DNA of 64,000 bases from an uncultured Ferrimonas sp. (GTDB lineage Bacteria; Pseudomonadota; Gammaproteobacteria; Enterobacterales; Shewanellaceae): positions 62,001 to 126,000 of the forward strand of contig NZ_CANLCI010000003.1 in assembly GCF_947489035.1 (NCBI RefSeq). The letters are read 5' to 3'. The notes under the pieces were generated by a model. It searched no databases and was not told where the DNA came from. It worked only from the letters and a program-made list of their open reading frames with translations. Below are positions 44,278 through 54,994 of the stretch, in pieces (the first letter of the stretch is position 1; each line of letters opens with the position of its first letter). Made by a program: the position numbers and the translations under genes.

Positions 44278-45948
44278 TTAGTCGTTGCGTGCAGCTTTGA
44301 AGGCTTCAGCCATCGCACTTGAGAACACAGTTTCTTCTTTCTGGTTCAGAGTTTCGATTGCTTCTTTCTCTTCAGCTTCGTCTTTCGCACGGATAGACAG
44401 GGAGATAGTGCGGTTCTTACGGTCTACGCCCATAATCTTCGCTTCAACCTGCTCACCAGCGTTCAGGACAGTGCTCGCATCTTCGATACGGTCACGAGAG
44501 ATGTCAGCTACACGGATGTAACCTTCAGCGTTCTCGCCCAGCTCTACGGTAGCGCCTTTAGCGTCTACTGCAGTGATGGTACCAATAACGATAGCACCTT
44601 TTTTGTTGTCAGCTAGGTACTTGTTAAACGGATCTTCTTCGATCTGCTTAACGCCCAGAGAAATGCGCTCACGCTCTGGATCTACAGACAGAACTACAGC
44701 GTGGATTTCATCGCCCTTCTTGAAGTCACGAACAGCGTCGTCGCCGTTAGCAGCCCAAGAGATGTCGGACAGGTGAACCAGACCGTCGATGCCGCCTTCC
44801 AGGCCGATGAAGATACCGAAGTCAGTGATAGACTTGATCTTACCGGTAACTTTATCGCCTTTCGCGAAGTTCTGAGAGAAGTCTTCCCAAGGGTTAGACT
44901 TACACTGTTTCAGACCCAGGGAGATACGACGACGTTCTTCGTCGATGTCCAGAACCATAACTTCCACAGAGTCACCCAGGTTAACAACCTTAGATGGGTG
45001 GATGTTCTTGTTGGTCCAATCCATTTCAGAAACGTGTACCAGACCTTCAACGCCTTCTTCGATTTCAACGAAGCAACCGTAGTCGGTCAGGTTGGTTACG
45101 CGACCAGTCAGGCGTGCGCCTTCTGGGTAACGGTTAGCGATAGAAACCCATGGATCTTCACCCAGTTGCTTCAGACCCAGAGAAACACGGGTACGCTCAC
45201 GGTCAAACTTCAGAACCTTAACGTTGATTTCGTCACCAACGTTAACGATTTCAGAAGGATGCTTAACGCGCTTCCAAGCCATATCAGTGATGTGCAGCAG
45301 GCCGTCAACACCGCCCAGATCTACGAACGCGCCGTAGTCGGTCAGGTTCTTAACGATACCCTTAACTTCTTGGCCTTCAGCCAAGTTCTCAAGCAGCTGC
45401 TCACGCTCAACAGAGTTTTCAGACTCGATAACTGCACGACGAGAAACAACAACGTTGTTACGCTTCTGGTCCAGCTTGATTACCTTGAACTCCAGATCTT
45501 TGCCTTCCAGGTGCGCGGTATCGCGTACTGGACGAACATCAACCAAAGAACCAGGCAAGAAGGCACGGATGCCGTCAAGCTCAACAGTGAAACCGCCTTT
45601 AACTTTACCGTTGATAACACCGATAACAGTCTCTTGCTCTTCGTATGCCTTCTCCAGACGTACCCAAGCTTCGTGACGCTTAGCTTTTTCGCGAGACAGT
45701 TGAGTCTCACCGAAACCGTCTTCGATTGCGTCCAGAGCTACGTCTACAACAGCGCCGATTTCGATTTCCAGCTCGCCTTTGGCGTTCTTAAACTGGTCAG
45801 CTGGGATAGCAGACTCAGATTTAAGACCAGCGTCAACCAGAACGATGCCGTTCTCGATTGCAATTACGGTACCTTGAACGATTGCACCTGGACGGGTTTC
45901 CAGTTGTTGCAAGGACTCTTCAAACAGTTGAGCAAATGATTCAGTCAT
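44278..45948 (-). CDS. rpsA: 30S ribosomal protein S1
   Basis: 556 residues from ATG 45948 ([20 protein letters not shown]). Six S1/OB-fold RNA-binding repeats, seen as recurring [88 protein letters not shown] and [18 protein letters not shown]. It unfolds and docks mRNA on the 30S. Its leader contains CGTCCA (45972-45977) and TGGACG (45987-45992), a small stem close to the start; rpsA is autoregulated in E. coli. Codon use is strongly biased, as for highly expressed genes. Confidence 0.97.
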   Translation of the reverse strand: MTESFAQLFEESLQQLETRPGAIVQGTVIAIENGIVLVDAGLKSESAIPADQFKNAKGELEIEIGAVVDVALDAIEDGFGETQLSREKAKRHEAWVRLEKAYEEQETVIGVINGKVKGGFTVELDGIRAFLPGSLVDVRPVRDTAHLEGKDLEFKVIKLDQKRNNVVVSRRAVIESENSVEREQLLENLAEGQEVKGIVKNLTDYGAFVDLGGVDGLLHITDMAWKRVKHPSEIVNVGDEINVKVLKFDRERTRVSLGLKQLGEDPWVSIANRYPEGARLTGRVTNLTDYGCFVEIEEGVEGLVHVSEMDWTNKNIHPSKVVNLGDSVEVMVLDIDEERRRISLGLKQCKSNPWEDFSQNFAKGDKVTGKIKSITDFGIFIGLEGGIDGLVHLSDISWAANGDDAVRDFKKGDEIHAVVLSVDPERERISLGVKQIEEDPFNKYLADNKKGAIVIGTITAVDAKGATVELGENAEGYIRVADISRDRIEDASTVLNAGEQVEAKIMGVDRKNRTISLSIRAKDEAEEKEAIETLNQKEETVFSSAMAEAFKAARND

Positions 45949-46044
45949 GAATATACAAACTTTATTTAGGTCGTCCACGGCCATCCTGGACGTGGGGTTG
46001 TGTCCTTTGCCCGCTTCATCCTTGAGGCAGACGGTCAGTTGGGA

Positions 46045-46737
46045 TCACACCGTTTTGGCGCAATCCACTTTGGTTACTACGTAGTTAAATACCGCATCAA
46101 CAACTTGATCGATGGTTAACGACGTAGTGTCAATTTCCAGAGCATCTTCGGCCGGCTTCAACGGTGCCACCTTACGGTTAGCATCGCGGTAGTCACGATC
46201 TTGGATCTCTGTCAAAAGGCGGTCAATGCTAACATCATAGCCCTTATCCTTCAACTGAGCGAAGCGGCGTTTTGCCCTTTCTTCTGCGCTGGCAGTTAAG
46301 AAAACTTTCGCTTCAGCATCAGTGAATACCACGGTCCCCATGTCACGCCCGTCGGCGATCAATCCAGGGGATTGGCGGAAGGCTCGTTGTCGGCGTAATA
46401 ATGCTTCACGTACGCGGGGGAAAACCGCCACTTTGGAGGCGGCATCCGCACATTCTTGGCTGCGGATCTCTGGGGTTACGTCTTCGCCTTCGAGAATGAC
46501 GCGCACGCCATCATCGCTAGGGTTAAATTGCACATCCAAATGAGCGGCAAGTAATGCCAGTGCATCTTCGTTGCCAAGATCAACATTGTGGTGCAGAGCC
46601 GCTAACGCCAATACGCGAAAGGTTGCGCCAGAATCGAGCAAGTGCCAACCAAGACGATCCGCCAAGCGTTGGCAGATGGTGCCTTTGCCTGCGCCACTTG
46701 GACCATCGATGGTAATAACCGGTGCCTGTTCAGGCAT
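46045..46737 (-). CDS. cmk: Cytidylate kinase
   Basis: 230 residues from ATG 46737 ([20 protein letters not shown]); the frame opens at 46776. P-loop [15 protein letters not shown], and the CMP-binding arginines lie in [13 protein letters not shown] and the QRAFRQ segment. It phosphorylates CMP and dCMP. Lies between aroA and rpsA in the standard order. Confidence 0.96.
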   Translation of the reverse strand: MPEQAPVITIDGPSGAGKGTICQRLADRLGWHLLDSGATFRVLALAALHHNVDLGNEDALALLAAHLDVQFNPSDDGVRVILEGEDVTPEIRSQECADAASKVAVFPRVREALLRRQRAFRQSPGLIADGRDMGTVVFTDAEAKVFLTASAEERAKRRFAQLKDKGYDVSIDRLLTEIQDRDYRDANRKVAPLKPAEDALEIDTTSLTIDQVVDAVFNYVVTKVDCAKTV

Positions 46738-46880
46738 AGTTATCCTCCAAATACAAAATATTAAACGCCACATCAAAGAGATGCAGCGCTCGTGAAAAAT
46801 CGTGGCGCATTATACACAACTGCCATGCAATTGCGCGCGCCAAAATCAAATTTGCTTCAGCTTAGCCAACTTATGAAGTT

Positions 46881-48173
46881 TTACTCGGTTGATTGACTTA
46901 ACCGGGCCAGCTGTTGGAAATAATCGGGGAAGGTTTTTGCGGTGCAATCGGGATCATTAATGGTGATCCGCTGGCCACCAATCGCCAACATCGAAAAACA
47001 CATCGCAATGCGGTGATCGTTGTAGGTGTCAATTTCAGCATGGTGTAGCGGTGCTGGGGTTACCGAGATGTAGTCTTCACCCTCTTCCACGATGGCGCCC
47101 ACTTTACGCAGCTCCGTTGCCATGGCAGCCAAACGATCGGTTTCTTTTACCCGCCAATTGTAAATATTACGAATGGTGGTGGTGCCACGGGCAAACAATG
47201 CCGTTGTGGCAATGGTCATCGCGGCATCTGGGATGTGGTTTAGATCCAAATCAACGCCAGTTAATGCGGCACCAGAACAGGTGATGTGATCGTCATGCCA
47301 TTCGACCTGTGCGCCCATGGCCGTAAGCACATCCGCAAAATACTTATCGCCCTGTAAGCTCAGTTTACCAACACCGTGCACGGTAACTGGACCATTACCT
47401 AAGGCACCGGCCGCTAAAAAGTAGGAAGCCGACGAGGCGTCGCCTTCCACTAAAAAGCGATCGGCAGCGAGGTATTGCTGCCCAGCTCGCACCACCAGTT
47501 GCTGATACTGGTTATTCTCGACCTTTACCCCGAAGCGTGCCATCAACGCGATGGTGATATCGATGTAAGGCTTTGAGACTAAATCACCAACCACATTGAT
47601 GATGACATCCTCATTAACCAGTGGCGCGGTCATCAGTAAGGCCGTTAAAAACTGCGACGAAATTGACCCATCAATGTCGACCTCGCCACCGCGAAGCTGA
47701 CCGGCAGTGATCTGCAATGGTGGGTAGCCATCGTTACCGAGGTAATCGATCTGAGCCCCCAAAGTTCGCAATGCATCGACTTGATGACCAATCGGTCGCT
47801 CGGCCATGCGCGGCTCACCAGTAAGGGTATAGACGCCCTCGCCGACAGTTAACGCCGCAGCTAGCGGACGCATGGCGGTGCCGGCATTGCCTAAATACAA
47901 CTCAAGTTGTTGAGCGGATGCGGCAATCGCGCCGGCCTTACCCTCGATCTCAATTTCACCATTGGCTTGATCTAACCACCGCCATTGCACCCCTAGAGAC
48001 TTCAACGCCGCCAACATATGACGCACATCATCGGAATCCAGCAGGTTTGATAACACCGTGGTGCCCTTCGCCAATGCGGCTAACAGCAAGGCGCGGTTAG
48101 AGATACTTTTAGAGCCTGGTAAACGAATGTCGCCACTAACGCTGGCGATAGGATCGAGGGTAAGTTGCTTCAT
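46881..48173 (-). CDS. aroA: 3-phosphoshikimate 1-carboxyvinyltransferase (EPSP synthase)
   Basis: 430 residues, two-domain EPSP synthase of the class I type. Motifs: [47 protein letters not shown] and [10 protein letters not shown]. It makes EPSP in the shikimate pathway. Ten bases downstream of hisC on the same strand, part of serC-hisC-aroA. Confidence 0.97.
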   Translation of the reverse strand: MKQLTLDPIASVSGDIRLPGSKSISNRALLLAALAKGTTVLSNLLDSDDVRHMLAALKSLGVQWRWLDQANGEIEIEGKAGAIAASAQQLELYLGNAGTAMRPLAAALTVGEGVYTLTGEPRMAERPIGHQVDALRTLGAQIDYLGNDGYPPLQITAGQLRGGEVDIDGSISSQFLTALLMTAPLVNEDVIINVVGDLVSKPYIDITIALMARFGVKVENNQYQQLVVRAGQQYLAADRFLVEGDASSASYFLAAGALGNGPVTVHGVGKLSLQGDKYFADVLTAMGAQVEWHDDHITCSGAALTGVDLDLNHIPDAAMTIATTALFARGTTTIRNIYNWRVKETDRLAAMATELRKVGAIVEEGEDYISVTPAPLHHAEIDTYNDHRIAMCFSMLAIGGQRITINDPDCTAKTFPDYFQQLARLSQSTE

Positions 48174-48183
48174 GCAGTTCCTA

Positions 48184-49290
48184 TTACTTCTTTGAGGATA
48201 AAACGTGGTGCAGTGCGTTCATAAAGCGATCATTTTCGGCGACTAAACCGATGCTGATCCGCAGGTGGTTAGGCATGCCGTAGCCGCCAATCGGACGAAC
48301 AATCACCCCTTGATGCAGTAATGCTTCATAAACGGCTTGGGCTTCAGCGATTTCGATGGTTAGGAAGTTGCCGTGGCTAGGGATGTAGGCAATGTTTTGG
48401 CTATCACACCAGCTCATTAACCGTGCCATCTCAGTTTTATTGAGTGCCACCGCGCGATTAACGTAATCGGTATCATCTAATACTGCTTCTGCAGCAGCCA
48501 AGGCCAGCATATTGCAATTAAACGGTTCGCGCACGCGATTCAATAGATCCGCAAGTTCTGGGCTAGACAAAAGGTACCCAACACGCAAACCGGCCAAACC
48601 GAACGCTTTCGAGAAGGTGCGACTAATGGCCAAATTAGGGTACTGCTGTAACCAAGCAACTGAATCTGCACGTTCAGATTGTGGTACGTACTCAAAGTAG
48701 GCTTCATCCAGCACCACAATGATATTTTCAGGCACCTTCGCCAAGAATTCCGCCAATCGTTGTGGCGACAAGTAAGTGCCCGTTGGGTTGTTTGGGTTGG
48801 CGATGCAGATCATCCGAGTTTTGGGAGTGATGGCGGCCAACATACCATCTAAGTCGTGCCCCCATTCTACCGACGGGACGGCAACGGCAGTAGCCCCAAT
48901 GCTTTGGGTTAACAGCGCGTAAACGATGAAGGCGTGCTTATCGAAAATTACTTCATCATCGCCGCTGATAAAAGTACGGAAGAGGATTTCCAACACTTCG
49001 TTCGAGCCATTACCAAGCGTGATTTGATCGGCATTAACGTTGCAGTAGCTCGACAGCTTTTGCTTAAGATAAAACCCATTGGCATCGGGGTAGCGCGCCA
49101 ATTCAGCGGTGGCTGCCGCAATGGCGCCCTGTGCTTTGGGGCTCAGTCCCAGTGGGTTTTCATTGGAAGCCAGCTTGACGATGTTGCTGATCCCCAGCTC
49201 TCGCTCTAACTCTTCAACTGGCTTTCCCGGTTGGTAAGGGTGTAGTCCGTTAACGCCCTGGTTTGCCAGAGCTTTGATATCGATAGCCAA
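48184..49290 (-). CDS. hisC: Histidinol-phosphate/aromatic aminotransferase in the aro operon
   Basis: 368 residues, PLP aminotransferase of class I/II, HisC family. PLP lysine in [24 protein letters not shown] loop, and the C-terminal arginine in NHLRISIG. It lies between serC and aroA, not in a his operon. In pseudomonads a HisC-type enzyme in the equivalent gyrA-serC-pheA-hisC-tyrA-aroA-cmk-rpsA block acts as an aromatic aminotransferase, so that role is likely here (inference). An 8-bp hairpin (49319-49350) precedes it. Confidence 0.88.
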   Translation of the reverse strand: MAIDIKALANQGVNGLHPYQPGKPVEELERELGISNIVKLASNENPLGLSPKAQGAIAAATAELARYPDANGFYLKQKLSSYCNVNADQITLGNGSNEVLEILFRTFISGDDEVIFDKHAFIVYALLTQSIGATAVAVPSVEWGHDLDGMLAAITPKTRMICIANPNNPTGTYLSPQRLAEFLAKVPENIIVVLDEAYFEYVPQSERADSVAWLQQYPNLAISRTFSKAFGLAGLRVGYLLSSPELADLLNRVREPFNCNMLALAAAEAVLDDTDYVNRAVALNKTEMARLMSWCDSQNIAYIPSHGNFLTIEIAEAQAVYEALLHQGVIVRPIGGYGMPNHLRISIGLVAENDRFMNALHHVLSSKK

Positions 49291-49355
49291 ATCCTTGTCC
49301 TCGTTGTCGTTCTATTGGCAGTCTGCACTGCCGATAGGCGAGGCAGACTGGCTTT

Positions 49356-50423
49356 TTATTGGTGAGACTGGGCGAAATTGTCCATAAAGTCGATGAGTGC
49401 TTCTACGCCGGCCATTGGCATGGCGTTATAGATACTGGCACGCATACCGCCAACCAAACGGTGCCCCTTCAATGCCATCAAACCGTGGCTTTCCGCTTGC
49501 GCTAAAAATCGTTGGTTCAACTCGGCATCTTGCAGTTGGAACGTTACATTCATTTCTGAACGAAATATCGGGCTCACCCCATTTCGATAAAAGTCACTTG
49601 CGTCAATAAACCGATACAGTGCAGCCGCTTTGGCTTGATTTCGTGCACTCATGGCAGTCACGCCACCGTTGGCTTTTATCCACTTGAAGACTTCCCCCGC
49701 CAGATACCAAGCAAAGGTCGGTGGGGTGTTGTACATCGAATCGTTTTCTTGGGCTAAGCGGTAATCTAAGATGGCCGGAGTGTGTGCCGCGGCCTGGCCA
49801 ATCAGATCTCGGCGAACAATCACCAGCGTCAGTCCCGCAGGGCCAACATTTTTTTGCGCGCCGGCGTAGATCAGCGCAAATTTAGACACGTCGAGATCAC
49901 GCCCTAAGATGCACGACGACATATCGGCCACTAACGGTGAATCACATTCTGGCACGGCGGTAATGCTTACCCCGTCGACGGTTTCGTTCGGGCAATAGTG
50001 CACATAGTCATAACCCGCAGTCGCCCCAATTTTGGCCAGATCAATGCTGCTATTGGCATCGCGAATATCACGCACTTCAACCCGGCCAAATTTGGCTGCT
50101 TCTTTTGCTGCTGATACCGACCACTGGCCCGATTCCAGATACAACGCCGTGCCCGTTTCTGATAACAAGTTAAGCGGGATCGCCGAGAACTGACCTCGAG
50201 CACCACCGTGCATAAACAACACCGCGTAGTTATCGGGGATCTGCATCAAATCCCGCAAGTTTTGCTCGGCCTCTTCCGCCACCTGCATAAACTCGGCGCT
50301 GCGATGCGACAACTCCATAACCGATACACCTGGCTGGCTAAAATCGCGTAATTGTTGTTGGGCTTGTGCCATAACCTCGGTCGGTAACATGGCTGGGCCC
50401 GCACAGAAATTATAAGTGGTCAT
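49356..50423 (-). CDS. serC: Phosphoserine aminotransferase
   Basis: 355 residues, class V PLP aminotransferase. NFCAGPAMLP at the start, MHGGARGQFSAIP and the PLP lysine in YAGAQKNVGPAGLTLV are diagnostic. It converts 3-phosphohydroxypyruvate to phosphoserine and also serves pyridoxal synthesis. First gene of serC-hisC-aroA, downstream of gyrA but separated from it by a terminator. Confidence 0.96.
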   Translation of the reverse strand: MTTYNFCAGPAMLPTEVMAQAQQQLRDFSQPGVSVMELSHRSAEFMQVAEEAEQNLRDLMQIPDNYAVLFMHGGARGQFSAIPLNLLSETGTALYLESGQWSVSAAKEAAKFGRVEVRDIRDANSSIDLAKIGATAGYDYVHYCPNETVDGVSITAVPECDSPLVADMSSCILGRDLDVSKFALIYAGAQKNVGPAGLTLVIVRRDLIGQAAAHTPAILDYRLAQENDSMYNTPPTFAWYLAGEVFKWIKANGGVTAMSARNQAKAAALYRFIDASDFYRNGVSPIFRSEMNVTFQLQDAELNQRFLAQAESHGLMALKGHRLVGGMRASIYNAMPMAGVEALIDFMDNFAQSHQ

Positions 50424-50439
50424 CCTCTTTCCCTAGAAA

Positions 50440-50467
50440 CAAGACGGGCGCCATTAAGGCGCCCGTT
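50440..50467 (-). terminator. Terminator after gyrA
   Basis: On the minus strand ACGGGCGCC, loop TTAAT, GGCGCCCGT, then CTTGTTTC: a strong stem with a modest T-rich tail. Confidence 0.8.
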
Positions 50468-50479
50468 ATTTTGCAAAGG

Positions 50480-53101
50480 TTACTCTGCGTCAGTGTCGGT
50501 AGCGTCATCTACCGCCGCTGGGGTTTCATCCCCTTCGGCTGCTTCACCGTCGTGTTCTAACGGCTCATCGCTCTCTTCGATTTCATCGATACGCTGCAAC
50601 GCCACAACCTGCTCATCTTCTCCGGTACGGATCAGAATCACACCTTGGGTGTTTCGGCCAACTTCAGAAACTTCAGAAACCCGCGTACGAACCAGAGTAC
50701 CACCGTTGGTGATCATCATGATTTCGTCGTTTTCGCTTACCTGAACAGCACCGACCACTTCACCGTTACGCTCGCTCACCTTAATGGAGATAACCCCTTT
50801 GGTGGCACGGCTCTTGGTTGGGTACTCAGACTGGGCGGTACGCTTACCGTAACCGTTTTCAGTTACGGTTAAGATGGCACCGTCACCACGCGGTACAATC
50901 AAACTCACCACCTGATCGGCATCGTCCAGTGAAATACCACGAACACCGGTAGCGGTACGGCCCATAGAGCGTACGTTTGATTCATTAAAGCGAACCACTT
51001 TACCGGCGTTAGAGAACAGCATCACTTCGTCATCACCGCTGGTGATGTCAACGCCAATCAGCTGATCATCTTCAGACAGGTTGATGGCGCGAATACCGGA
51101 AGACAATGGGCGGCTGTACGCAGCCAAAGAGGTCTTCTTAACGGTTCCCTTTGCGGTAGCAAATAAGATGTGTTTTTCAGCGTCGTATTCGGCCACAGGC
51201 AAGATGGCGGTGATCCGCTCATTTTCACCCAGAGGCAGCAAGTTAACGATCGGACGGCCACGGGCAGTACGAGACGCTAACGGCAACTGGAATACGCGCA
51301 TCCAGTACACTTTACCGATGCTAGAGAAACACAGAATCGTGTCGTGGGTATTGGCCACCAACAAACGTTCAATGAAATCTTCATTCTTCATCTTGGTTGC
51401 GGCTTTGCCTTTACCCCCACGACGCTGAGCTTCGTAATCGCTGAGCGGCTGGTACTTAACGTAACCTTCATGGGACAGGGTCACGACCACATCTTCTTGA
51501 GTGATCAAGTCTTCCATGTTGATGTCAGCAGAAGAGGCGCTGATCTCGGTCTTACGTTCGTCACCAAAGTTTTGCTTAACTTCTTCAAGCTCTTCTTTGA
51601 TCACTTCCATCAGGCGCTCGGTCGAACCCAAGATGTGCAGCAGCTCGGCGATTTGAAGCAGCAGTTCACGGTATTCACCCAGAATGCTTTCATGCTCCAT
51701 CCCAGTCAGCTTGTGCAAACGCAGATCCAAGATCGCTTTTGCTTGCTCTTCGGTCAGGAAGTACTTGCCTTCGCGAATGCCGTACTCTGGTTCCAACCAC
51801 TCTGGGCGCGCAGCGTCATCGCCTGCTTTTTCCAGCATGGAGGCAACGTTACCCAGATCCCAACCTTGGCTCAGCAAGCCTTGGCGAGCTTCTGCTGGGG
51901 TTGCAGCGTTGCGGATCAGTTCGATGATCGGATCGATGTTAGCCAGCGCAATCGCCAAGCCTTCAAGGATGTGGGCGCGATCGCGAGCCTTACGCAGTTC
52001 GTACACAGTACGGCGGGTAACCACTTCACGACGGTGACGAATGAAGGCTTCTAAGGTCTCTTTAAGGTTAAATACCTTAGGTTGACCGTTAGTCAGTGCC
52101 ACCATATTGATACCGAACACGGTCTGCATTTGCGTCTGCGAATACAGGTTATTCAAGATCACTTCTGGCACTTCGTTGCGCTTCAGTTCAATCACGATGC
52201 GCATGCCGTCTTTATCAGACTCATCACGCAGGCCGCTGATCCCTTCGATCTTCTTATCTTTAACCAGCTCGGCGATCTTTTCGATCAAACGGGCTTTGTT
52301 TACCTGATAAGGGATCTCGTTAACGATGATCGCTTCACGGCCGTTTTTATCGGTTTCAACTTCCGTTACGGCGCGAACGTAGATCTTGCCACGGCCAGTA
52401 CGGTACGCATCGTAAATGCCTTTGCGGCCATTGATGATACCGCCGGTCGGGAAGTCTGGACCTGGGATCACTTCGATAAGTTCATCGATGCTGGTTTCAG
52501 GTCGTTCGATCAGCGTTAAACAGCCTTCAACCACTTCGTTCAAGTTGTGTGGCGGAATGTTCGTTGCCATGCCAACAGCAATACCAGACGCGCCGTTGAC
52601 CAGCAGGTTTGGTACACGTGTTGGTAATACCGCTGGAATGTGTTCGGTACCATCGTAGTTCGGTACGTAATCAACGGTATCCTTATCCAGATCAGCCAAC
52701 AGCTGGTGAGCGATCTTGTCCATGCGAACTTCGGTGTAACGCATCGCTGCAGCGGAGTCGCCATCAACGGAGCCGAAGTTACCTTGGCCATCAACCAAGG
52801 TGTAACGCAAAGAGAATGGCTGAGCCAAACGTACGATGGTGTCGTATACGGCACTATCACCGTGTGGGTGATATTTACCGATTACGTCACCCACCACACG
52901 GGCAGATTTTTTGTAGGGCTTGTTCCAGTCGTTGCCCAACTCATTCATTGCAAACAGTACGCGACGGTGAACAGGTTTCAAGCCGTCTCGTACATCAGGC
53001 AAAGCACGCCCAACAATTACGCTCATTGCGTAATCGAGATACGACGTACGCATCTCTTCTTCAATATTAATTGGCGTGATTTCTTTGGCCAGATCAGTCA
53101 T
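50480..53101 (-). CDS. gyrA: DNA gyrase subunit A
   Basis: 873 residues. N-terminal breakage-reunion domain with active tyrosine in [11 protein letters not shown], quinolone region [20 protein letters not shown] carrying the drug-sensitive Ser and Asp (positions of E. coli S83 and D87), and C-terminal beta-pinwheel with the GyrA box QRRGGKG. An acidic tail ends the protein. It introduces negative supercoils with GyrB. Divergent from ubiG with a 186-bp shared upstream region. Confidence 0.98.
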   Translation of the reverse strand: MTDLAKEITPINIEEEMRTSYLDYAMSVIVGRALPDVRDGLKPVHRRVLFAMNELGNDWNKPYKKSARVVGDVIGKYHPHGDSAVYDTIVRLAQPFSLRYTLVDGQGNFGSVDGDSAAAMRYTEVRMDKIAHQLLADLDKDTVDYVPNYDGTEHIPAVLPTRVPNLLVNGASGIAVGMATNIPPHNLNEVVEGCLTLIERPETSIDELIEVIPGPDFPTGGIINGRKGIYDAYRTGRGKIYVRAVTEVETDKNGREAIIVNEIPYQVNKARLIEKIAELVKDKKIEGISGLRDESDKDGMRIVIELKRNEVPEVILNNLYSQTQMQTVFGINMVALTNGQPKVFNLKETLEAFIRHRREVVTRRTVYELRKARDRAHILEGLAIALANIDPIIELIRNAATPAEARQGLLSQGWDLGNVASMLEKAGDDAARPEWLEPEYGIREGKYFLTEEQAKAILDLRLHKLTGMEHESILGEYRELLLQIAELLHILGSTERLMEVIKEELEEVKQNFGDERKTEISASSADINMEDLITQEDVVVTLSHEGYVKYQPLSDYEAQRRGGKGKAATKMKNEDFIERLLVANTHDTILCFSSIGKVYWMRVFQLPLASRTARGRPIVNLLPLGENERITAILPVAEYDAEKHILFATAKGTVKKTSLAAYSRPLSSGIRAINLSEDDQLIGVDITSGDDEVMLFSNAGKVVRFNESNVRSMGRTATGVRGISLDDADQVVSLIVPRGDGAILTVTENGYGKRTAQSEYPTKSRATKGVISIKVSERNGEVVGAVQVSENDEIMMITNGGTLVRTRVSEVSEVGRNTQGVILIRTGEDEQVVALQRIDEIEESDEPLEHDGEAAEGDETPAAVDDATDTDAE

Positions 53102-53287
53102 AAAATGCGCGATCCCCTCACAGCGGTTTCCCCAACGGAATCCGCCCCGGTGCTACCGGATAAAACAGTGGTTTGGGATAATAACACAAGGATTTCGCAT
53201 TAGTAGGCCGGATTAACGATTCCCCCAACCTTCTGGCGCGGATATAATCGCGCTAGACCTAACTAATAAAGAATTGGCGCTAACAAT

Positions 53288-54004
53288 ATGAATAACAATA
53301 CAAACGTTGATCCTCAAGAAGTGGCAAAATTTGAACAATTAGCCGCCACTTGGTGGGATCCAGAAGGCCACTCTGGTCCGTTGCATAAAATGAACCCAGT
53401 ACGGGTTTCATTTATTGAACGGCACTGTGGTGGTTTGTTCGGCAAAAAGGCGGTTGATGTTGGTTGTGGCGGCGGTTTAGTCAGCGAAGCTTTGGCTAAG
53501 TGCGGCGCCAAGGTAACTGGCCTAGATATGGCGGAAGAATCCCTTGAAGTGGCACGTTTGCACGCTTTGGAAACCAATGTGGATGTGGACTATTTGCACA
53601 GCACTGCGGAACAACACGCCGACGGGTTTGCTCAGCAATACGATGTGGTTTGCTGCTTAGAGATGCTTGAGCACGTGCCGGACCCACAATCGGTGGTTGA
53701 GGCGTGCATTAAGATGCTTAAGCCTGGTGGTCATCTGTTTATGTCGACCATCAACAAAACTCCCGAGGCGTATCTAACGACCATTATCGGCGCCGAGCGC
53801 ATTGTCAAAGCCTTACCCGTGGGCACCCACGACTTCGATAAATACCTACGCCCTTCCCAGCTAAGCCGTTGGAGCGAGCAAAGCGGTTTGGTCATGAAAA
53901 ACGCCAGCGGCTTGTTCTACAACCCACTGACTAAGACCGTACGCTTGATTGATTCGCTGCGGGTTAACTACATTTTGCACGCCCAAAAACCAGAGGAAGG
54001 TTAA
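53288..54004 (+). CDS. ubiG: Ubiquinone O-methyltransferase UbiG
   Basis: 238 residues, SAM methyltransferase: EVAKFEQLAATWWDPEGHSG at the start, motif I VDVGCGGGLVSEALA, and CLEMLEHVPDP. It performs both O-methylations in ubiquinone synthesis. Divergent from gyrA, the order seen in E. coli and Shewanella. Its stop overlaps the next ATG (TAATG), so the two genes are coupled. Confidence 0.97.
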   Translation: MNNNTNVDPQEVAKFEQLAATWWDPEGHSGPLHKMNPVRVSFIERHCGGLFGKKAVDVGCGGGLVSEALAKCGAKVTGLDMAEESLEVARLHALETNVDVDYLHSTAEQHADGFAQQYDVVCCLEMLEHVPDPQSVVEACIKMLKPGGHLFMSTINKTPEAYLTTIIGAERIVKALPVGTHDFDKYLRPSQLSRWSEQSGLVMKNASGLFYNPLTKTVRLIDSLRVNYILHAQKPEEG

Positions 54005-54663
54005 TGAGCCACTATCAAGGGATCCTGTTTGATCTGGATGGCACGCTATTGGACACCGCGCCCGATCTGGGTCATGCCACCAACGTCGCGTTAGCGCAGT
54101 TTGGCTACCCGCCAATAAGTGCTGCCGTTGCGGCTCAAGTGAGCTCCCATGGCACCGCAGGCCTACTGCGAGCGGGCATGGGGGATCATTATGACCGCAC
54201 TGACATTGCCCCAATCCGCCAAGCGCTGCTCAGCGCATACGCAGCAAATGTGTGCCAACACACCACGCTGTATGCCGGTGTGGCAGAGTTGATTGAGTGG
54301 CTCGATGACGAAGGGATCCCTTGGGGCATTGTCACCAATAAGCCAGAAGCGCTCACCACGCCATTGCTGACCTACTTTCCCCAGTTTGCCAATCGCAGCT
54401 GCACCGTCAGTGGCGATACCTGCGGAGTGGCCAAGCCGGATCCCACGCCGATGTTTTATGCGGCCAAGCAAATTGGCGTGGCTCCCGCTGATATCCTCTA
54501 TATTGGTGATGCCGAGCGAGATGTCTTGGCTGGCAACAACGCCAATATGACCACGGTTGCCGCATTATGGGGCTACCTGAGTACGGAAGATCAGCCGCAA
54601 AATTGGCCTGCTGATCATCACTTAGACAATCTCTTACAGCTGCTTCAGCTATTGCGCGGTTAA
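54004..54663 (+). CDS. HAD phosphatase, Gph/MupP family
   Basis: 219 residues. HAD motif I FDLDGTLLDTAPDL, motif II TNKPEAL and motif IV GDAERDVLAGNNA. Candidates are phosphoglycolate phosphatase (Gph) or the MurNAc-6-phosphate phosphatase MupP, which is also encoded beside ubiG in pseudomonads; MupP fits the context better, but the sequence cannot decide. Overlaps ubiG by one base and ends at a strong terminator. Confidence 0.88.
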   Translation: MSHYQGILFDLDGTLLDTAPDLGHATNVALAQFGYPPISAAVAAQVSSHGTAGLLRAGMGDHYDRTDIAPIRQALLSAYAANVCQHTTLYAGVAELIEWLDDEGIPWGIVTNKPEALTTPLLTYFPQFANRSCTVSGDTCGVAKPDPTPMFYAAKQIGVAPADILYIGDAERDVLAGNNANMTTVAALWGYLSTEDQPQNWPADHHLDNLLQLLQLLRG

Positions 54664-54675
54664 CGATCCAGCAAA

Positions 54676-54719
54676 CGCATCGATAAAAAATATTTTATCG
54701 ATGCGGCATTTTTTTTCTT
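54676..54719 (+). terminator. Terminator after the HAD phosphatase gene
   Basis: CGCATCGATAAAA, loop AATA, TTTTATCGATGCG, then GCA and T10. A perfect 13-bp stem. Confidence 0.93.
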
Positions 54720-54870
54720 GCAAATCACCAAGCTCAAACCACTTCTGCGTTAGCGCGTAAGGCGCTACTAACCGCCCTCCGGGCGCGGCGATTTATACAC
54801 AGTATGTTCACAGCGACCACCCTTGATCCTCAGCTCGAACCGCCCTATCTTGTACCCCCACGAATCGCAC

Positions 54871-54886
54871 ACACTATATATAGTGC
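54871..54886 (+). promoter_or_regulatory. NrdR box 1
   Basis: ACACTATATATAGTGC, a near-palindrome matching the NrdR consensus. It is paired with a second box 32 bp downstream, about three helical turns, the usual tandem spacing for ATP/dATP-sensing NrdR. Repression of nrdAB is inferred. Confidence 0.75.
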
Positions 54887-54902
54887 CTGCGGCGTAACCC
54901 AA

Positions 54903-54918
54903 GCACTATACTCATGTT
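54903..54918 (+). promoter_or_regulatory. NrdR box 2
   Basis: GCACTATACTCATGTT shares CACTATA with box 1 in the same register, with a degenerate right half. The 32-bp centre spacing supports function. Confidence 0.6.
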
Positions 54919-54994
54919 GTCACTAGAAGGTGACTCCTACCGGCCGGACATGGACTGTTGTCGGCAAACACACACGGAAAATAATTATCACGCT

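Larger units (their letters stand above)
54720..54994. promoter_or_regulatory. nrdA upstream region
   Basis: Together with the terminator just before it, this makes about 330 bp without a gene. It holds the NrdR-type boxes and the nrdA leader. The longer nrdA frame from 54914 would start inside the second box and is unlikely. Confidence 0.6.

Noticed and set aside
44701..45939. A 412-codon open frame antisense to rpsA
   Set aside because: It mirrors the strongly biased codons of ribosomal protein S1, has no ribosome site and reads as no known family. Long antisense frames are common opposite highly expressed genes.
51344..53203. Plus-strand frames opposite gyrA (up to 236 codons)
   Set aside because: gyrA is intact on the other strand and these products match nothing.
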